Below are positions 34,845-43,141 of a DNA stretch of 64,000 bases, in pieces. A program made the position numbers and the translations under genes. The notes below the pieces were generated by a model, which made no database searches, was not told the origin of the DNA, and saw only the letters and a list, made by a program, of their open reading frames with translations. The stretch comes from Enterocloster hominis (ex Liu et al. 2021) (GTDB taxonomy: Bacteria; Bacillota; Clostridia; Lachnospirales; Lachnospiraceae): NCBI GenBank assembly GCA_014385265.1, contig JACRTJ010000006.1, positions 1-64,000 of the forward strand, given 5' to 3'. Every line of letters starts with the position of its first letter. The stretch's first letter is position 1.

Positions 34845-35378
34845 TTAGTAATTCTCTGCCTTTACTTCAAAGAAGCTCTGGGGATGGGCGCAGACCGGGC
34901 AGACTGCCGGGGCCTTTTTCCCGATCACGATATGGCCGCAGTTCCTGCACACCCACATCACCTCTTCGCTCTTTTCAAAGACCTTTTTCATCTCCACGTT
35001 CTCCAGAAGCTTTAAATAACGCTCCTCATGGGTCTTCTCGATCTCCGCCACCATACGGAACTTATGGGCCAGGGCTGTAAAGCCTTCGGCCTCCGCCTCC
35101 TGGGCAAAGGTCTTGTACATATCGGTCCACTCATAGTTCTCTCCGGCCGCAGCGGCTTTTAAGTTCTCTGCTGTATTTCCCAGGAGGGATAATTCCTTGA
35201 ACCACATTTTGGCATGTTCTTTTTCATTATCTGCCGTTTCCTGGAAGATCGCGGCGATCTGCTCATAGCCTTCTTTTTTTGCGACGCTGGCAAAATACGT
35301 ATACTTGTTCCTTGCCTGGGACTCGCCGGCAAATGCGGCGATCAGATTCTGCTCTGTCTTACTTCCTTTTAATTCCAT
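34845..35378 (-). CDS. rbr: Rubrerythrin
   Basis: A 177-residue peroxide-detoxifying protein of anaerobes. The N-terminal ferritin-like diiron domain has [24 protein letters not shown] and [11 protein letters not shown]. The C-terminal rubredoxin domain binds iron through CRNCGH and CPVCAH. The start [11 protein letters not shown] is chosen because GGAGGG lies seven bases upstream. Monocistronic with its own terminator. Confidence 0.96.
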   Translation of the reverse strand: MELKGSKTEQNLIAAFAGESQARNKYTYFASVAKKEGYEQIAAIFQETADNEKEHAKMWFKELSLLGNTAENLKAAAAGENYEWTDMYKTFAQEAEAEGFTALAHKFRMVAEIEKTHEERYLKLLENVEMKKVFEKSEEVMWVCRNCGHIVIGKKAPAVCPVCAHPQSFFEVKAENY

Positions 35379-35521
35379 TGCAATTCCCTCCATAAGATTA
35401 TTTTTACTGACATTTTTATCTTATGGATCATTATGCCAAAAGTCAATGGATCCTATTCAGAAATTCACACATCCTTCACATTACATATACAGCCCACTGG
35501 CAGGCCGGTAAACAGTGAGTG

Positions 35522-36550
35522 TTACATCAGCGCCAGGAGCTTCCGGATATCCTCTTCCTTTGTTGCCCAGCTGGTGGCAAACCGCACCACCGTATGGTCC
35601 GCATCCTTTTTCTCCCAGATACTGAAGCTCACTTCCTTCCTCAACTCCTCCAGCTTTTTGTTCTCCAGGATCACAAACTGCTGGTTCGTGGGAGAGCCGA
35701 TATGGAAGCCATAGCCCTTTTCCTTCAGCCCCTGCTTTAAAACCTCAGCCATCTGGATGGCATGGCGGCTTACTTCCATATAAAGGCCATCGGTGAACAG
35801 CGTATCAAACTGGATCCCCAGAAGACGTCTCTTGGCTAAAAGCGCTCCGTGCTGCTTGATGATAGTAAAGAAATGCTTCGGAACCTGCTCCTTTTTCGGG
35901 AACACAACGGCCTCTCCGCAGAGAGCCCCCACCTTTGTTCCTCCGATATAAAAGGCATCGCAGTATTCGGCGATCACCGGCAGGGTCACATCCGTACCAT
36001 GGGCCGCAAGACCGTATCCCAGTCTTGCTCCGTCCATATACAGGGGGATCCCATACGCTTTGCAGACCTGGTGGAGCCCCTTCAGCTCATTTTTTGTATA
36101 CAGTGTACCGTATTCCGTGGGATGAGAAATGTAGACCATGCCCGGGAATACCATATGCTCATGCGTCTCATCTCCCCAGAACGTCTTTAAAAGAGCTTCC
36201 AGCTCCCCGGCGTCCAGCTTTCCTTCATGATGGGGAAGTGTGATGACCTTATGGCCGGAAGCCTCGATGGCTCCGGACTCGTGGCAGTTCACATGGCCTG
36301 TCTCTGCGGAAACCACTCCCTCATAAGAGGATAAAAGCCCGTCGATGACTGTGGCGTTGGTCTGGGTGCCGCCCACCAGGAAGAACACCTCTCCTTCCGG
36401 GCACTGGCATGCATCCAGGATCTTCTCCCTGGCACTGGCGCAGTAGGGGTCTGCTCCATAGCCGGGCAGCTTCTCCATGTTCGTTTCGATCAGTCGGTTT
36501 AAGATTTTTTCATGGGCTCCTTCCAGATAATCACATTCAAATGCCAGCAT
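35522..36550 (-). CDS. ltaE: Low-specificity L-threonine aldolase
   Basis: A 342-residue PLP enzyme splitting threonine to glycine and acetaldehyde. The PLP lysine is in YIGGTKVGALCGEAVVF. FFLVGGTQTNATVIDGLL and HVNCHESGAIEASGHKVI match the family. The ATG overlaps the last 14 bases of the upstream Arg/Glu-rich gene, and its ribosome site (GGGGAGGAAA) lies inside that gene, so translation is probably coupled. Confidence 0.93.
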   Translation of the reverse strand: MLAFECDYLEGAHEKILNRLIETNMEKLPGYGADPYCASAREKILDACQCPEGEVFFLVGGTQTNATVIDGLLSSYEGVVSAETGHVNCHESGAIEASGHKVITLPHHEGKLDAGELEALLKTFWGDETHEHMVFPGMVYISHPTEYGTLYTKNELKGLHQVCKAYGIPLYMDGARLGYGLAAHGTDVTLPVIAEYCDAFYIGGTKVGALCGEAVVFPKKEQVPKHFFTIIKQHGALLAKRRLLGIQFDTLFTDGLYMEVSRHAIQMAEVLKQGLKEKGYGFHIGSPTNQQFVILENKKLEELRKEVSFSIWEKKDADHTVVRFATSWATKEEDIRKLLALM

Positions 36551-37145
36551 CGTTATTTCCTCCCCTGCTTGTTTTTTCAGATCTTTCGAGCCGTTCACGC
36601 CGTTCGCCTCTTCCGGGTCTCTCCGCTTTCTCAGACTGACCCTGTCTCTCTCCCCGCGTCTGCCGTTCCCCTCTGGAAGCACGCTCCGGCTTTCCTGCCC
36701 GTTCCTGTAACTCTCCCCGTTCCGGTTTTTCCAGTCCCTCTCCCCGGCTCCGTTCTCCTCTGGATTCGGGCCTGCTCTCCCTTTTTTCCTTCTTTTCTTT
36801 CTTGTCCTCTCGGAAACTCTTAAGGACCAGGCTGGACGGGTAACGGTACGCATAGGTGCAGCTCCTCATAAGCGCTTCCTCCTCCGGAGTCCGGCACACG
36901 CTGAGGATCATATCTTCCTCTTCCTGAAGAAGGTATGCCTCGCCGTTTCCATCCCTCTCACGGATTTCTTTATAGATCCGGTATTTTCTGTAATACTCCG
37001 GACATGGAGCCTGTCTCGCCTTCACCGGTTCGGGCACAATATTGAGTTTATAGGCATCTGACATCCTGGCCAGGATATTATGTACCTTTTCGCAGTTTTC
37101 CCTGGACACCATATCAGGAAACGGAATACAGACCATGTAATTCAT
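36537..37145 (-). CDS. Hypothetical protein with Arg/Glu-rich C-terminal tail
   Basis: About 202 residues starting MNYMVCIPFPDMVSRENCEK. Residues 1-~115 look like a compact domain (HNILARMSDAYKLNIVPEP, CPEYYRKYRIYKEIRER). Residues ~125-200 are almost entirely Arg, Glu, Lys, Gly and Ser with repeated RGER/RPER units, probably disordered and possibly RNA-binding. The start is tentative; GAGGGA precedes this ATG, and the open frame extends further into a palindromic region. It overlaps the threonine aldolase start by 14 bases. I do not recognise the family. Confidence 0.55.
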   Translation of the reverse strand: MNYMVCIPFPDMVSRENCEKVHNILARMSDAYKLNIVPEPVKARQAPCPEYYRKYRIYKEIRERDGNGEAYLLQEEEDMILSVCRTPEEEALMRSCTYAYRYPSSLVLKSFREDKKEKKEKRESRPESRGERSRGEGLEKPERGELQERAGKPERASRGERQTRGERQGQSEKAERPGRGERRERLERSEKTSRGGNNDAGI

Positions 37146-37176
37146 TTTCTGTCCCTCTTTCTCTTTCATGTATTTC

Positions 37177-37382
37177 ATGATATTGGGGTCAAAAGCTATT
37201 TTGACCCCTGTGATACCGGATTGCTCCGCACGATGGCTCCAACAATCTCCAAACCACCTCAAATCCGCTCATTTTTGAATGAAAAAGAACGGATTTGAGG
37301 TGTTTTGGCAGGTCTCAAGTTCAAAGTGCCTCCCACAAGCAGGCTCGCATCGGATTCATCGGTCTTTTGACCCTGATATCAT
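37177..37382. repeat. MITE-like segment with imperfect terminal inverted repeats
   Basis: The ends are ATGATATTGGGGTCAAAA (37177-37194) and, inverted, TTTTGACCCTGATATCAT (37365-37382), agreeing at 16 of 18 positions. Inside are two more palindromes: GGGGTCAAAA-GCTA-TTTTGACCCC (37185-37208) and a 13-bp stem CACCTCAAATCCG (37255-37267) with its complement (37290-37302). No coding sequence is seen. This is the content of the gap before the P-type ATPase gene. Confidence 0.55.
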
Positions 37383-37425
37383 TTCATTTTCTGAATATAG
37401 ATTATATCATGGTGTCCGTTCCTTT

Positions 37426-39507
37426 TCAATAGTCCCGCAGCAGGTTGGTCATGCTTTCCAGACTCACCAGCAGCGTAGAAGAATTATGGCAAAGGGCGGA
37501 TAAAGCCGGAGGCATAATTCCAGAAACTCCAAGCCCCATCAGGGCCAGATTAAAACCGATCACAAACCGGTAATTCTTTCTGACTCTCTGCATAAGCCTA
37601 GTACTCAGGGTCCTGAGGATCACCAGCTGCTCCAGCACATCTCCGGAAACCGTGATATCTGCGATCTCTCTGGCAATCTGGGCTCCCTCACTGACAGCAA
37701 TTCCCACATCCGCCGCTGAAAGCGCCGGTGAATCGTTAATTCCATCACCGACCATAATGACCCTGTGGCCCTCTGCCTTTTCCTGCTCCACAAACGCTGC
37801 CTTGTCCTCTGGAAGCACTTCGGATCTGTAATCATCCATACCCGTCCGGGCTGCAATGGCTCTGGCAGTCCTCTCACTGTCCCCGGTCATCATGACCACC
37901 TTCCGGATCCCCAGCTTCCGCAGTTCTGCCACCACAGCTGGAGCCTCCTCCCTAAGGGGATCTTCGATCAAGATCACTGCCGCCAGACGGCCTCCCAAAG
38001 CTAGATACAGATGGGAAAATTCCTCCGGAAGCGACTGGAAAAGATCCTCCTCTCCCTCCGGGACCACACATTTTTCATCTTCAAACACAAAGTGTCTGCT
38101 GCCTATGACTGCCCGCTCGTTTCCTACATAGGTGGCAATCCCGTGGGCAACAATATAATCCACCTGGGAATGCATCTCCTCATGGATCAGCCTGCGGCGT
38201 CTGGATTCAGCCACCACAGCATTGGCAATGGAATGAGGGAAATGCTCCTCCAGACAGGCCGCCAGACGGAGTACATCCTCCTCTCTCCTGCCCTCAAAAG
38301 GAACGATGCCCGCCACCACCGGCTCAGCCTTTGTGAGCGTTCCTGTTTTATCGAATACAATCGTATCCGCCTCTGCCATTGCCTCCAGGTAAACTCCCCC
38401 TTTTACCGTGATCCCATAGCTGCTGGCCTCCCTCATGGCGGACAGCACCGCCAGAGGCATAGACAGCTTCAGAGCACAGGAAAAATCCACCATTAAGACC
38501 GATATTGCCCTCGACGGGCTTCTTGTAAGGAGCCATGTAAGCAGCGTCCCTCCAAAGCTCCAGGGAACCAGAGTATCTGCCAGAGAGGCCGCTTTTCCTT
38601 CCAACACCGATTTCAGCTTTTCTGATTCCTCGATCATGGCTGTGATCCTCTCGAACCGGGTGGAGCCAGAGGTTTTTTTCACCACAACTGTCAGATTTCC
38701 TTCCTCAGTCACAGTTCCCGCATAAACATACGATCCTGCCGCCTTTCTTACGGCTATGGATTCTCCTGTCATGGATGCCTGATTTACCATGGCCTCCCCG
38801 GAAGAAACTTCTCCATCCAGGGGAATCACATTTCCAGTGCAGACAACGATCTCATCTCCTTCCTTCACTTCTGTAATGGGAACTAGGATCTGCGAGTTCT
38901 CCGTCTTCAGCCATACCTTTTCAATATTCAGGGAAAGGCTCCGTGCCAGATCTCCTACGGATTTTTTATGGGTCCATTCCTCCAACAGTTCTCCCATTCC
39001 CAGAAGGAACATGATGGAACCAGCTGTATCAAAATCCCTTCTTGCCAGCGACACGATAACGGCTGCAGCATCCAGTACTTCTGCCCCCAGCTTTCTTTTC
39101 ATAAGACAGCGGATTCCTTTGGCCAGGAATCCGGCGGACCGTATCAGCACAAAGGCGGCCCTGACCGGTGCCGGGAAAAAAAACTTCGCTGTAATCCGCA
39201 GTGCCGTCCTTCCCACCAGCTTTGTCTGATACTTCTGGTTCAGCTCTCTCCCACTGTTCTCGGGGACCAGCCTGTTTAACTCCGGGTCCTCCGGATCAAA
39301 TTTAAGGATCTGTTGGATCAGTTCCTTCTTTTCCCCTGTATAAATGATGGACGCGTCTCCTGTCCGTTCATAAACCCGGGCATCTGATACCATGGAAAGA
39401 CTGCCCAGATATGCAGCAAACAGATCCGCCTGCCGTATGGTCATGGCTCCCCCGCATATATGGATCCGGATCCGCCCTCTGATCTCATGTTTTACAATCA
39501 GCTTCAT
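37426..39507 (-). CDS. Heavy-metal P1B-type ATPase lacking the CPC motif
   Basis: A 693-residue P-type ATPase. The N-terminal ~70 residues look like a degenerate HMA-type domain without CxxC (HEIRGRIRIHICGGAM, ARVYERTGDASIIYTG). The core has TGES, phosphorylation site DKTGTLTKAE, EEHFPHSIANAVV (HP-type) and MVGDGINDSPAL. The membrane metal motif reads DFSCALKLSMP where copper pumps have CPCAL. This suggests a metal other than copper, but it cannot be assigned. It is the last gene of the Fur-like/26-aa/DUF6110/ATPase unit. Confidence 0.85.
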   Translation of the reverse strand: MKLIVKHEIRGRIRIHICGGAMTIRQADLFAAYLGSLSMVSDARVYERTGDASIIYTGEKKELIQQILKFDPEDPELNRLVPENSGRELNQKYQTKLVGRTALRITAKFFFPAPVRAAFVLIRSAGFLAKGIRCLMKRKLGAEVLDAAAVIVSLARRDFDTAGSIMFLLGMGELLEEWTHKKSVGDLARSLSLNIEKVWLKTENSQILVPITEVKEGDEIVVCTGNVIPLDGEVSSGEAMVNQASMTGESIAVRKAAGSYVYAGTVTEEGNLTVVVKKTSGSTRFERITAMIEESEKLKSVLEGKAASLADTLVPWSFGGTLLTWLLTRSPSRAISVLMVDFSCALKLSMPLAVLSAMREASSYGITVKGGVYLEAMAEADTIVFDKTGTLTKAEPVVAGIVPFEGRREEDVLRLAACLEEHFPHSIANAVVAESRRRRLIHEEMHSQVDYIVAHGIATYVGNERAVIGSRHFVFEDEKCVVPEGEEDLFQSLPEEFSHLYLALGGRLAAVILIEDPLREEAPAVVAELRKLGIRKVVMMTGDSERTARAIAARTGMDDYRSEVLPEDKAAFVEQEKAEGHRVIMVGDGINDSPALSAADVGIAVSEGAQIAREIADITVSGDVLEQLVILRTLSTRLMQRVRKNYRFVIGFNLALMGLGVSGIMPPALSALCHNSSTLLVSLESMTNLLRDY

Positions 39508-39636
39508 ATTTCTATATCTCCATAATTAATTTTACGATGCCGGGGCAAAAACCTCTTCCCCAGCATTTTTTACGAAACGCAAGACCCTGGATACAAAAAG
39601 AGGGCTGCACCGTCCCATGCATCCCCCACATCTGTA

Positions 39637-39933
39637 TCAGCTCCGAGAAGCTTCCTCCCCGCAGTCTGAATCCTGGCACTCCGAGTCATATTCTTCCGTC
39701 TCAGCCGCAGCCCTGGCCCTGTTGATCTCCTCTGCTTCAGCCAGGATATCCTCTGCGTCCGCTTGAAGGCTTTCCGCCGTCTTCATTGCGCAGTCCCGGG
39801 CCCGCAGTCCTGCCGCAAGGCAGTTCACATATAATTTTTTCGCATCCTTGCTTCCAAGGACCTTAAGTCCGGCTGTCCCGAATAAAACGCCTCCTGCAAA
39901 AATTCCCAGTTTTTTTAAATGCGATCCATTCAT
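39637..39933 (-). CDS. DUF6110 family protein (98 aa)
   Basis: A 98-residue protein beginning MNGSHLKKLGIFAGGVLFGT, with one N-terminal hydrophobic segment (residues ~9-25). GLKVLGSKDAKKLYVNCLAA and an acidic Ala/Glu-rich tail follow. I recognise this as DUF6110, a family seen beside heavy-metal ATPases in Clostridia; its function is unknown. AGGAGGAAAA precedes it. It sits 129 bases before the ATPase start. Confidence 0.8.
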   Translation of the reverse strand: MNGSHLKKLGIFAGGVLFGTAGLKVLGSKDAKKLYVNCLAAGLRARDCAMKTAESLQADAEDILAEAEEINRARAAAETEEYDSECQDSDCGEEASRS

Positions 39934-39953
39934 TGTATTTTCCTCCTCATTTC

Positions 39954-40034
39954 TTACTTATGTCTGTATCCTGTCAACATGGTCATAATAAAGCAGAAAA
40001 CCGCAGCCCATGCCCAGAATCGGTGCTGTTTCAT
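39954..40034 (-). CDS. 26-residue membrane peptide (DUF6219-like)
   Basis: A 26-codon ORF, MKQHRFWAWAAVFCFIMTML ending TGYRHK. A single hydrophobic helix is flanked by basic ends. GTGAGG lies upstream and the stop is 20 bases before the DUF6110 start. From memory it resembles the short DUF6219 peptides, which have a similar W-rich helix and a final TGYKHK. It is probably a membrane partner of the adjacent ATPase; this is inference. Confidence 0.65.
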   Translation of the reverse strand: MKQHRFWAWAAVFCFIMTMLTGYRHK

Positions 40035-40081
40035 ATTCCTCACTCCCCGCTCACTGGTCTTTCTGTGCTCTGAACTCCCGT

Positions 40082-40118
40082 ATTGTATCACCCGCACTTT
40101 TTATTAGTCAAATCTAAC
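40082..40118 (-). promoter_or_regulatory. Internal promoter with third operator copy, over the fur-like stop codon
   Basis: On the minus strand: TTGACT (complement of 40106-40111), an 18-base spacer and TACAAT (complement of 40082-40087). The inverted repeat GTTAG-ATTTGA-CTAAT (40103-40118) covers the -35 element. The promoter lies across the end of the Fur-like gene and would drive the 26-aa, DUF6110 and ATPase genes separately. Confidence 0.6.
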
Positions 40119-40381
40119 TCATGGTGTTGGGAAATTTTGTCATTTTCTGGATCCACATAACCATAGCCGCAGCGGAGGATCCCCATTTCTTCCAGCGTCC
40201 GCATGGTACGGTACACCGTGGACAGGCCGATGGACGGATCCCTTCTGGATGCCTCTATGTAAATTTCTTTACAGTTCACCCACTGTTTTTTCAGCATTTC
40301 CTCAAAAATGATCTGTCTCTGTTTTGTGATCCTCTTCCCTCTGGCTTTAAAGGCATGCTCAAGCTGTTCCCTGGTCCACAT
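40088..40381 (-). CDS. Fur-family DNA-binding protein, short form (97 aa)
   Basis: The N-terminal Fur winged helix is clear: MWTREQLEHAFKARGKRITK, QRQIIFEEML and SIGLSTVYRTMRTLEEMGIL. The protein stops after 97 residues (HHELDLTNKKCG), where Fur proteins normally continue for 40-60 residues into the dimerisation and metal-binding domain. It may be a natural short form or a truncated gene. It heads the metal module and is preceded by a promoter carrying two GTTAG-N6-CTAA inverted repeats, so self-regulation is likely. Confidence 0.8.
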   Translation of the reverse strand: MWTREQLEHAFKARGKRITKQRQIIFEEMLKKQWVNCKEIYIEASRRDPSIGLSTVYRTMRTLEEMGILRCGYGYVDPENDKISQHHELDLTNKKCG

Positions 40382-40410
40382 ACGTTTCCTTCTTTCTGCC
40401 TCAGTTTATC

Positions 40411-40466
40411 GGTTAGTTTTTTCTAATCACCTTTTAAATGTTAGCACTGTCTAACCAAAATGTCAA
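40411..40466 (-). promoter_or_regulatory. Promoter of the metal module with tandem operators
   Basis: On the minus strand: TTGACA (complement of 40461-40466), a 17-base spacer and TAACAT (complement of 40438-40443). GTTAG-CACTGT-CTAAC (40440-40455) lies in the spacer and -10 element. A second copy, GGTTAG-TTTTTT-CTAATC (40411-40428), lies just downstream of the transcript start. Confidence 0.75.
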
Positions 40467-40494
40467 GCTGCTTATTAAAAAAGCAGCGAAAGCA

Positions 40495-41562
40495 TCATGC
40501 TCTCACTGCCCAACGCATTTTTGTGGATCTGGCTCTGGGATTTCTCTGACACTCCTCAGCCGATGGACGGATCACATCTCCGGATATCTCCTGGTAAAGC
40601 CCGTCCTTTTTTCCTTCCTTGAAATAATGCTTCACCAGCCTGTCCTCACCCGAATGAAAGGTCAGGATTGCCGCCCGTCCGCCTGGAGCCAGGATATCCG
40701 GCAGGCTCCCCAGGAACCGGTCCAGCACTTCAAATTCGCTGTTTACGTCGATTCTCAGCGCCTGGAAACAGCGTCTGCAGGATTTCGCCGCAGCCTCCTT
40801 CCTTTCCTGTTCGGGAAGAAAGCTCAATGCATCCTCAATGGTTTCCTTCATCTGGATCGTGGTTTTTATAAAGTCCTTCTTCCGGTTCCTTTTAAAAACA
40901 GCCGCTGCGATCTCCTCCGCGTAAGGTTCATCCGAATTTTCTCTGAACATCCCTGCCAGCTCTTCCTTCGTCACCTCCAGCAGGCGCTCTGCCGCCGAAA
41001 CTCCCTTTTCCGGATCCAACCGTAGATCCAATGGTCCCTCTGCCTTATAGGTAAAGCCCCGCTCCGGATTATCGATCTGCATGGAGGAAACGCCCAGATC
41101 GGCCAGAATAAAATCAAACTTCCCCACTTCCCTGGAAAGCTCCAGGACATCGGCAAAATTCATTTTCCGGACTGTGAAAATATCCGCTCCATACCCCTTT
41201 TCCCTAATCCTGGTCTCAGTCTTTACGATCTCAATGGGATCCACGTCCAGACCATAAAGATGGCCGGAGCCCTCCAGCTTTTCCAGCATCCTCCGGCTGT
41301 GGCCGCCATAACCCAGAGTGGCGTCCAGCCCCCTCTGGCCTGGCTGGATCTGTAAAAATTCCAGGATCTCATCGACGCAGATGGATAAATGCATCCCCGC
41401 CGGCGTGCTGCCCTTGGAGATCACCTTTTCAATGGTCTCCGCGTATTTCTCCGGTTCTCTCTCTTTATATTTCTCCTCAAATGTCCGGGGATGCGTCCCC
41501 TTATAACGGACCCGCCGCTTATGGGGCTTCTGCATATCCTGATTCTGGTTCTGTTCTGCCAT
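40495..41562 (-). CDS. rsmH: RsmH-family SAM-dependent methyltransferase
   Basis: A 355-residue member of the RsmH/MraW family (16S rRNA m4C1402 methylation). LDATLGYGGHSRRMLEKL is the SAM-binding motif. FDFILADLGVSSMQIDNPER, GFTYKAEGPLDLRLDP and AILTFHSGEDRLVKHYF are family signatures. It has an extra basic N-terminus of ~60 residues (KPHKRRVRYKGTHPRTFEEK) and is not in a division/wall cluster, so it may be a paralogue rather than the main RsmH. The start (MAEQNQNQ) is tentative; an ATG 14 codons upstream is possible. Confidence 0.82.
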   Translation of the reverse strand: MAEQNQNQDMQKPHKRRVRYKGTHPRTFEEKYKEREPEKYAETIEKVISKGSTPAGMHLSICVDEILEFLQIQPGQRGLDATLGYGGHSRRMLEKLEGSGHLYGLDVDPIEIVKTETRIREKGYGADIFTVRKMNFADVLELSREVGKFDFILADLGVSSMQIDNPERGFTYKAEGPLDLRLDPEKGVSAAERLLEVTKEELAGMFRENSDEPYAEEIAAAVFKRNRKKDFIKTTIQMKETIEDALSFLPEQERKEAAAKSCRRCFQALRIDVNSEFEVLDRFLGSLPDILAPGGRAAILTFHSGEDRLVKHYFKEGKKDGLYQEISGDVIRPSAEECQRNPRARSTKMRWAVRA

Positions 41563-41740
41563 TCCCTCTTTGTCCTTTCCTCGTCTTTCGTTCCATTGTA
41601 TCACGGACGGCTCCCGTTTTCCATAGTTTTCGGTTTTCCCGGTCCCAGACCGCAGGATCCAGCCCCGGGCCGCAAAAACCGGCTGGCATCCGGCAGCTTC
41701 CTGCCAGACACACAGCCGGTCTCACCTTATGTCTGTTTTA

Positions 41741-42610
41741 TTATTTTACTTCCACCAGCTCATACTCTCTGGAGCCGAAGCCCAGGGCAGCGGCAGCCTC
41801 GATGGTGTGGACGCCGTTGCGGCTCTCCACCCGCTCCAAGAAGTGCTTCTGTCCCGGATCATCCGTTGCCGCATATACCAGATCGATGCAGGCCTGGTCG
41901 ATGGCGATGGGATCCTCGGAAACAAGGATACCGATATCCTTCATGCAGGGATCCTCTGCAACGGCGCAGCAGTCGCAGTCCACAGACATATTCATCATCA
42001 CGTTTACATACACCGCGTTTCCATGGAAGAAATCCACTACGGATTTGGCCGCATCCGCCATGGATTCCAGGAAGGAATCATGGTCAGAGGTCCAGATCTT
42101 TTCCGGGTCTCCGGCGCCGTGGACGTACGCCTTTCCATAAGAGGAAGCGCAGCCGATGGCCAGCTGCTTTAAGGCTCCGCCGTATCCGCCCATGGGATGG
42201 CCCTTAAAGTGGGACAGCACCAGAATGGAATCGTAGTTCTTCATGTTCTTTCCCACGAAGTTTTTCTGGATCACCTTTCCTTCTGGAATGGAGAGTTCCA
42301 GATCCGGGCCTTCTGCATCCATGAGATCCACGCGGAAATATTTTTTCCAGCCATGGGCCTCCAGGGTGCTCATATGTTTGGCTGTGGTATTTCTCTGCCC
42401 TTCGTAAGCAGTATTACATTCTACCACATTGCCTCCTACCATATCGATGATGGGCTTCCAGAAGGCGGGCTTTAAAAAGTTCTGGTTTCCCACCTCGCCG
42501 GAGTGCAGCTTAATAGCCACCTTTCCCGGCAGTTCCTTTCCCAGAAGGCGGTACAGCTCCACCACCTTTTCCGGGGTGATCTCTCTTGTGAAAAATACTT
42601 TCGACTTCAT
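41741..42610 (-). CDS. DUF362 domain protein
   Basis: A 289-residue protein with DUF362 features: KVAIKLHSGEVGNQNFLKP, ILVLSHFKGHPMGGYGGALK and a Cys cluster VDCDCCAVAEDPCMKDIGIL. It lacks the C-terminal ferredoxin domain often found in the family. The biochemical role is not established. It is 52 bases downstream of the GNAT gene and could be the tail of the preQ1-controlled operon. Confidence 0.82.
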   Translation of the reverse strand: MKSKVFFTREITPEKVVELYRLLGKELPGKVAIKLHSGEVGNQNFLKPAFWKPIIDMVGGNVVECNTAYEGQRNTTAKHMSTLEAHGWKKYFRVDLMDAEGPDLELSIPEGKVIQKNFVGKNMKNYDSILVLSHFKGHPMGGYGGALKQLAIGCASSYGKAYVHGAGDPEKIWTSDHDSFLESMADAAKSVVDFFHGNAVYVNVMMNMSVDCDCCAVAEDPCMKDIGILVSEDPIAIDQACIDLVYAATDDPGQKHFLERVESRNGVHTIEAAAALGFGSREYELVEVK

Positions 42611-42662
42611 ATCGAATCTCCTTTCCTGAAGGGATATAATGGATAGCTTTATTATATCGCTG

Positions 42663-43127
42663 TCAGGCGGTTCTGTCTATCACTTCTGTCTTTATGATGC
42701 GAAATCCCTGCTTCCTGTACATCTCCATGGCCCGGCGGTTCCAGTCTGCCACATGGAGTACTGCGGGACCGCCTCCCTCTGATTCCAGAAGCGCCAGGGC
42801 CCACTGTAAAAGGCCCCTTCCCAGACCCCGGCCCTGAAATTCTCCCTTCACCACCAGATCGTCGATCTCATTCCCATAAACGGCCACCGATCCCGCCAGG
42901 GTTCCTGAGATCTCCAGGATCCAGATCTCTGACCGTCTCCGGGCCAGCTCTTCCCGGCCGGCGCAGCATTCCGCCGGCTGCAGCTCCAGAGCCGTCCGCA
43001 TGGCCAGAAAGCAGCCGTTGTACATGGTCCTGTATTCCTCATAATCGCTGTCCTGGTAATTTCTCAGGTCCAGGGATGTCTCTGCCCTTCCTCCTGCATA
43101 TTCCATGGTATGTACAGTAAATTTCAA
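42663..43127 (-). CDS. GNAT family N-acetyltransferase
   Basis: A 154-residue acetyltransferase. The acetyl-CoA motif A is VVKGEFQGRGLGRGLLQWAL, followed by VLHVADWNRRAMEMYRKQGF. The substrate is unknown. It starts 14 bases after the radical SAM gene, so it belongs to the preQ1-riboswitch operon by position. Acylation of a queuine-related amine or of a side product is only a guess. Confidence 0.85.
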   Translation of the reverse strand: MKFTVHTMEYAGGRAETSLDLRNYQDSDYEEYRTMYNGCFLAMRTALELQPAECCAGREELARRRSEIWILEISGTLAGSVAVYGNEIDDLVVKGEFQGRGLGRGLLQWALALLESEGGGPAVLHVADWNRRAMEMYRKQGFRIIKTEVIDRTA

Positions 43128-43141
43128 TCCTCTTCCTCCGT

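Noticed and set aside
35522..36853. Long N-terminal extension of threonine aldolase
   Set aside because: The extra ~100 residues are the Arg-rich coding sequence of the overlapping gene read in another frame; the family start and ribosome site are at 36550.
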